The notes beneath the pieces were generated by a model. That model did no database searches. It worked only from the letters and a program-made list of their open reading frames with translations, and was not told the DNA's origin. The position numbers were made by a program, and so were the translations under genes. From the NCBI GenBank assembly GCA_012934845.2, contig WNNJ02001915.1:1-64000 (forward strand): DNA of 64,000 bases, given 5' to 3'. This stretch comes from Pomphorhynchus laevis. Lineage: Eukaryota; Acanthocephala; Palaeacanthocephala; Echinorhynchida; Pomphorhynchidae. Positions 59,115 to 64,000 of the stretch are shown in pieces. Numbering within the stretch: position 1 is the first letter of the stretch; each line of letters starts with the position of its first letter.

Positions 59115-60240
59115 CATAATGAAATGATGAATTTCAAAATTGTACGTGTGAATTAAAAGGTTAAATTACAAAACATTTGCTGAGTTTAAATACAAATTGA
59201 TAATTACTAACGAATGTGTCGCAAAATGTGCGATATAACTTGCATCAATTACTCCCAGTTAAAACAATATAAACGAGTTAATGAAAAAAATAAATCACAG
59301 ACGAGAACCTGTAAAATTATCATATTTTCGAACGCAAAATTGCATCAACAGGTCGGGTAAAAACATGATGGTTAAGTTGTATAAAAGGTGAATATAGAAA
59401 CGTTTTCAATGATCATAAGATGATCAATCTCTAGACATGGGATTTCCAGAATTGATTTTGAGATTTTAAGAATTCATTTCTATTCTGAAACAGAAATCAT
59501 TGCTGTATCTTTAAAATAGTAAAGATTTCCTTTTTAATGAAACCTTTTTATATCGAATCTAACTACAAGGTGTACATTTATAATAAAAAGATTTTATAAT
59601 AAAATGTTAATGTATTTAATGTATTCGAGCAATGCTTTAATCGAGCTCTTGTTCTCTTGTAGTTTCGTTTGCAACAAAATCAACTAATCAATTATTTCAT
59701 AATTTGCATTGTTCAACGATTGCTACAATGACGGTGACTGAGATTGTTTGTATACCTAAGATTAGACAAAGCGCCTCTGAAGTAGCCTTTTAGTCAACGG
59801 TTACTATATGCATTCAGCAGTTAAAAGTATTTCAAACTGATGAGTCATAAATTGGGCAAAACAGACTTTTACAGTTATGGTTATAAATAATTTAAATTCT
59901 TTTACAGCTTTTGCAACCAGCGTTTGATGTTAGTGATGCCATCAAATTGGTTACAGTAGTGAAAAATATTTAATTCAATTCGATTAACAGTAGTAACTAT
60001 TATTAAATAATTAATTTCTAAATAAAAAAGTATATTTAGGTCAACACGTTCGGTTGTTCGGCTGAACAATCGAACGTATGGACCGCTTCAAGAAGCGCTT
60101 CTGAATCCACTATTTTAGTCAAATTTAGTACTAATCAATTAAAATAACATATGTTGTAAATTACACTAAAATAAATGTTGGGTCTAGGAATAGGGACCGA
60201 ATAGTAATAACTCATGAATTTTATCGTTATATAAATATTA
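59115..60240. other. AT-rich stretch, nothing recognised
   Basis: An S3 fragment (tgggtctaggaataggga, near 60178) is the only repeat seen. Confidence 0.5.
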
Positions 60241-60266
60241 ATTGTATTGAAGACTTATTCAATATA

Positions 60267-63215
60267 AGACTAATTGAAGACTTATTCAATATTCGTCTTA
60301 GTCTATTCAATACTCGCTCCATTCTTCATAAAGCTGATATGCTTCTCGATATCTTCGATCAATTATCTATCGATATTCTCTGCATTACCGAATCCTGGCA
60401 CTCTGAATTTGACGATCTTGCTATTCGTCGTCTATGTCGCTCTGGTTGTTCTCTAGTTGAATCAGCTCGTCAAATTACATCTCATACATCTACTGCGTCT
60501 AACCATGGCGGTATTGTTGCCATTGCTCGTCACCCAATGTCTTTACGTAAAATCAACGTTAACATCCGTTACACTTCGTTCGAATTACTCATATGCAGAT
60601 TATCAACGCCTTTCCCTCTGGAACTTGTGATTGTATACCGTCCAGGTTCAGTTGCCCCATCACGTATCTTCTTTAACGACCTTGCAGATCTAATGTCTCA
60701 CTGTTCATTGTCTTATACTCCTTCTTTTGTTCTCGGTGACTTTAACATTCGTCTTGATCGCCCGTCTGACTCTGACTCTATCACTTTAACTAATCTTTTT
60801 TCTGATTTTAACTATAAATTACTTTCAACAAGCCCAACTCATATTCTCGGCGGTGCTCTCGACATCATTGCTGTTCCTAACTGCTTCAATGACTATACCT
60901 CCTTGTCAATTACTGATCCTGGTTTGTCCGATCATTTCCTTGTCACTCTTACTCTTACTCGTCCCCATCCTCCTTCTCCGCCTTTACCTTTATCTACACC
61001 AAGTCGACCCTGGAAGCTTCTCGATATCCCTGTTCTCTGCACAGCCTTACTCAATTCTTCACTCTTTTCACTTCCTCTTAACTATCTCTCTCCCGATGAT
61101 CTCTGCATTCTGTTTGATTCTGAACTTACGTCGATCCTCAAAAACCTTCTGCCTAGTCGACTTCGACGTTCACAGAGCTTGCGCCATGCTCTCTGGTTCG
61201 ATTATGACTGTAGTCTTTCTAAGCGTCGACTCCGTCACTCTTTTCGTATGTATAAACGCTTTCTTAAACGTTCACCCAACTCACTTCCTCCAAATCTTCG
61301 TGATTCCTACTTTTCTCAACGCCGTTCACATCTCATTCTTATACGTACTAAACGTACTCTCTTTTGGCGAAATCAACTCGAGTCATCTTCCAACTCTAAA
61401 TCTCATTGGAAAATCTTAAACTCAATTCTTTCACGATCATCTACCCCTTGTAATATAAATCCTGATGAATTTTCTTCTTATCTACAAACTAAGCTATCTA
61501 ATTTACTTTCCCTACTCCCCATAGCCCCCTTGAACCCACTCTTCTCTTTAAATACTTCCCTCCCAGAACTATTCCACCTTCTTCCCGTTTCGTCTGATGA
61601 AGTTTCTTCGGTTCTGCTGTCATTACCTAATAAAACCTCTCCTTCTGACCCAATTCCCACTCACTTGCTTAAAAATATCTGCTCCTTTATCTTACCCTTC
61701 CTAACCACATTGTTCAACTCGTCCATCCGTAGCAGTACATTTCCTTCCATCTGGAAATGCGCCACTGTTCGTCATATCATCAAAAAGCAATCTCTCGACT
61801 CCTCACTACCATCTTCGTACCGTCCTATTTCACTTCTCCCAACCCTCTCTAAACTCCTTGAGCGTCTCGTTCTTAAGCAAGTTAATACATATCTCTATTC
61901 CTCTAACTTTTTTCCCTTCCAAGCCGCTTTTCGCTCTAATTACTCTACCGAAATTGCATGTCTTAAAGTTTATAACGACTTACTCATATCGCGCGATCAT
62001 AAATTATGTAGTGTCATAGTTTCTCTTGATCTATCGTCTGCTTTTGACATCGTCGATCACTCGATTCTTCTCCATCGCCTTCGTCATGATTATGGCTTCT
62101 CTTTACCTACTGTATCATGGTTTTCTTCATATCTATCAAACCGTACATTTCGCGTATATTCTAACTCTTCTCTCTCATCCTTCGTCCATTCCGTCCGGTG
62201 TTCCACAAGGCTCCGTATTAGGCCCTATACTTTTCTCTCTTCTTCTTGGTGATTTGTCTTCGATTTCTCATAAATTTAACATCCATGTTATGCAATATGC
62301 TGATGACATTCTCATCTATTCTCATGCACCTGTTTATCGTATTCACGATCTTAGTGTTTCCGCTTCGGACTGTCTTGTCTCAATTTCCCATCATCTTTCT
62401 TCCCTTCGCCTTTCTCTGAATCTTGATAAATCCAAAATTATGTGGATCCTACCTCGACGCCTCGGCTTCGAACCTCCCTCCGCATCATTAAATTCTACAA
62501 TTCTTCCTATCGTTGATAATCTCGTTTTCCTAGGCTTCCATTTTGACAACCGACTTTCACTTAAACCTTTCGTTAGAGATAAAGTACGCTCATCTACCTT
62601 GATACTCCGCAACCTCCGTCAAGTTCGTAGATTGATCGATTTCCTTTCTTGTATGACTCTCATATCATCTCTCCTTTTTTCTAGACTCGATTATTGTCTT
62701 AGTCTTTTTTCCAACTCACCTAAATCCACTCTTCTTCCCTACAACGCATCGTCAACGCAGCTGTCCGAATTATCCTCCGTCTTCGTCGTTTTGGGCACAC
62801 ATCCTACCATCTTGCTTCTCTCGATTTGCCTACAATTTATTGTCGTGTTCAAATTCGTCTTCTTATCGTTGCTTTCCGCCTTGTAACTCTTCATACCCCT
62901 TCATTTCTCAACCTTCCTTTTCTTGATAATTCTCGTCCTGTTTACTGTTCCTTGCGTTCCTGTAATTCCCTTCTTTTACATGTCCCAAACTACTCTACCT
63001 CCTTTGGACTCCACTCCTTCCTGGTGGCTGCTCCTCTATCGTGGAATCATCTGCCAATTCATATACGCCAATCAACTTCCCTGCAGTGCTTCGAACGACA
63101 AATCCGATCCCATTTTAACAATTTATCCGCTTGACTTTTTCATTTTTGTTTGTGGACTTGTAAGCGTACAGCTTGTACGCATTTGCCACATTAAATAAAT
63201 TTGTATTATTAAAAA
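60267..63215 (+). mobile_element. CR1/L2-like LINE: AP endonuclease and reverse transcriptase
   Basis: Coding starts before ATG 60339 (LFNTRSILHKADMLLDI). The endonuclease has ITESW, GIVAIAR, IVYRPG, FVLGDFNIRLD and DPGLSDHFLV, the catalytic Glu, Asp-Asn and Asp-His blocks. The reverse transcriptase has YRPISLLPTLSKLLERL, SLDLSSAFDIVDHSIL, GVPQGSVLGPILFSL and catalytic QYADDILIYSH (about 62290). The C-terminus has SLDLPTIYCRVQIRLLI and APLSWNHLP, ending at 63134. Two frame changes, near 62190 and 62745, break an otherwise open 950-codon reading. The 3' end carries a GCGTACA/TGTACGC hairpin and an ATT-rich tail. The coding strand is strikingly rich in C and T. Probably 5'-truncated but fairly young. 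Confidence 0.9.
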
Positions 63216-63221
63216 AGAAAT

Positions 63222-63500
63222 AAGTCTTTAACATGTATTTGGGCTAGCTGATATGTTGGGTCGAGGAATAGAGGACGAAACCTTATAGCATAAGAGTTCC
63301 GCTTCATGACCTCTAACCCTTATTCTGATACACCATTTGTTATTACTCAATTCATAACAATTGATTTTATTTTAAATTATAATTTTTTATTTTATAAAAT
63401 CTTATATAATTATTTATTATTTATTATTTATCTTTATTTTTGATTAATATATCGTATAAATTACGTAGACTCAAGAAGCCTATCAGATTTATCCGTTTTA
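63222..63500 (+). repeat. S3 repeat copy, decayed
   Basis: Immediately follows the LINE: aacatgtatttgggctag, atgttgggtcgaggaatag, acgaaacc, tgacctctaaccctt, AT tail, then acgtagactcaagaagcc. The CTGATGA position reads TTCATGA. Confidence 0.75.
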
Positions 63501-63524
63501 AAAAAATGGATCAAACCGTATATT

Positions 63525-63760
63525 TGTAAGGTGACTTCAACGCTCATTTGTGATCTCTCAATCATTTAAGAAACTTAAACTTTTAAAGAATTTCTTTTAA
63601 AAATTTACAATATGGATCTTTCTATCCCCGAAAATCACTGGTCCTATGAATCTTGGAATGGTCACAGCTGTATTGACATCATATTATCTAACCTGGCATT
63701 TTATTCACATTTTGGTGTCATACGAATTCTTTCTAAGCTAACAGCTTTATTTATCTTAAC
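63525..63760 (+). mobile_element. LINE AP-endonuclease fragment
   Basis: GDFNAHL (63533-63553, next codon a stop) and, about 70 bp later in another frame, YESWNGHSCIDIILSN (near 63650). These are the Asp-Asn block and the following conserved block of an AP endonuclease from a LINE different from the one at 60267. The rest to 64000 shows nothing recognisable. Confidence 0.5.
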
Positions 63761-64000
63761 ATAGTTGATATACGTAAAACGAATCGAGCATTTGATTTCC
63801 TTTTCTCAGGTGAACTCAAGCAAAGCGTAAATTGTATAAATTCTATATTTATGGGTTCAATCAACATATCGACAAACAGCGCAAACGTAAATAAAACAAA
63901 GTTTGATTCGCTAAGCTTCTTTTTTTACTTTAAGTTGAACGAGCTGTCTTCTATAAAAAATATTTATGAGGGTACAATATGCTTATGTATCAAAAATTTG

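Overview
The window is strongly AT-rich, gene-poor DNA from an animal nuclear genome. The evidence is a paired-class homeobox gene split by spliceosomal introns, an intronless protein disulfide isomerase relic, tRNA-derived SINEs, several LINE groups, a Ty3/gypsy fossil and a Penelope-like element of the Naiad type. An invertebrate is likely, but I cannot name the phylum.

Layout. 1-5150 is a satellite of 380-bp units that flips orientation at about 3099. 5151-16250 is AT-rich intergenic DNA holding one possible small membrane-protein ORF, LINE tails, a REL-endonuclease LINE fragment and many copies of a short repeat (called S3 here). 16251-35998 (minus strand) is the homeobox gene: three coding exons that join in frame to a 298-residue protein. 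Its 15.1-kb intron 2 holds a decayed PDI copy, a REL-type LINE, a 2.5-unit array of a 371-bp repeat and a Ty3/gypsy fossil. 35999-43280 is intergenic with LINE, SINE and inverted-repeat debris. 43285-49640 is a tandem set of Naiad copies interrupted by an RTE LINE with a 9-bp target duplication. 49640-64000 is intergenic, with a foldback element, a 146-bp palindrome, a GC-rich minisatellite and a nearly complete CR1/L2-like LINE at 60267-63215.

Main observation. Three repeat families of different sequence (the 380-bp satellite, the 371-bp array and S3, which forms the 3' end of the Naiad copies) each carry the three core segments of a hammerhead ribozyme: GAAA, CTGATGA and a GTC/GTA cut site. 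Each segment is flanked by arms that pair as hammerhead stems I, II and III. In all three families the segments follow the reverse cyclic order to a normal hammerhead, so all three stems cross within one repeat. They nest normally only between neighbouring repeats or between two RNA molecules. The 371-bp array sits between 15-bp direct repeats and starts and stops at different points of the unit, as expected if a multimeric copy of a circular RNA had inserted. Together with the nearby Naiad reverse transcriptase this resembles the animal retrozyme/Penelope partnership, but with a split, permuted ribozyme. I know of no description of that arrangement; this remains inference until tested.
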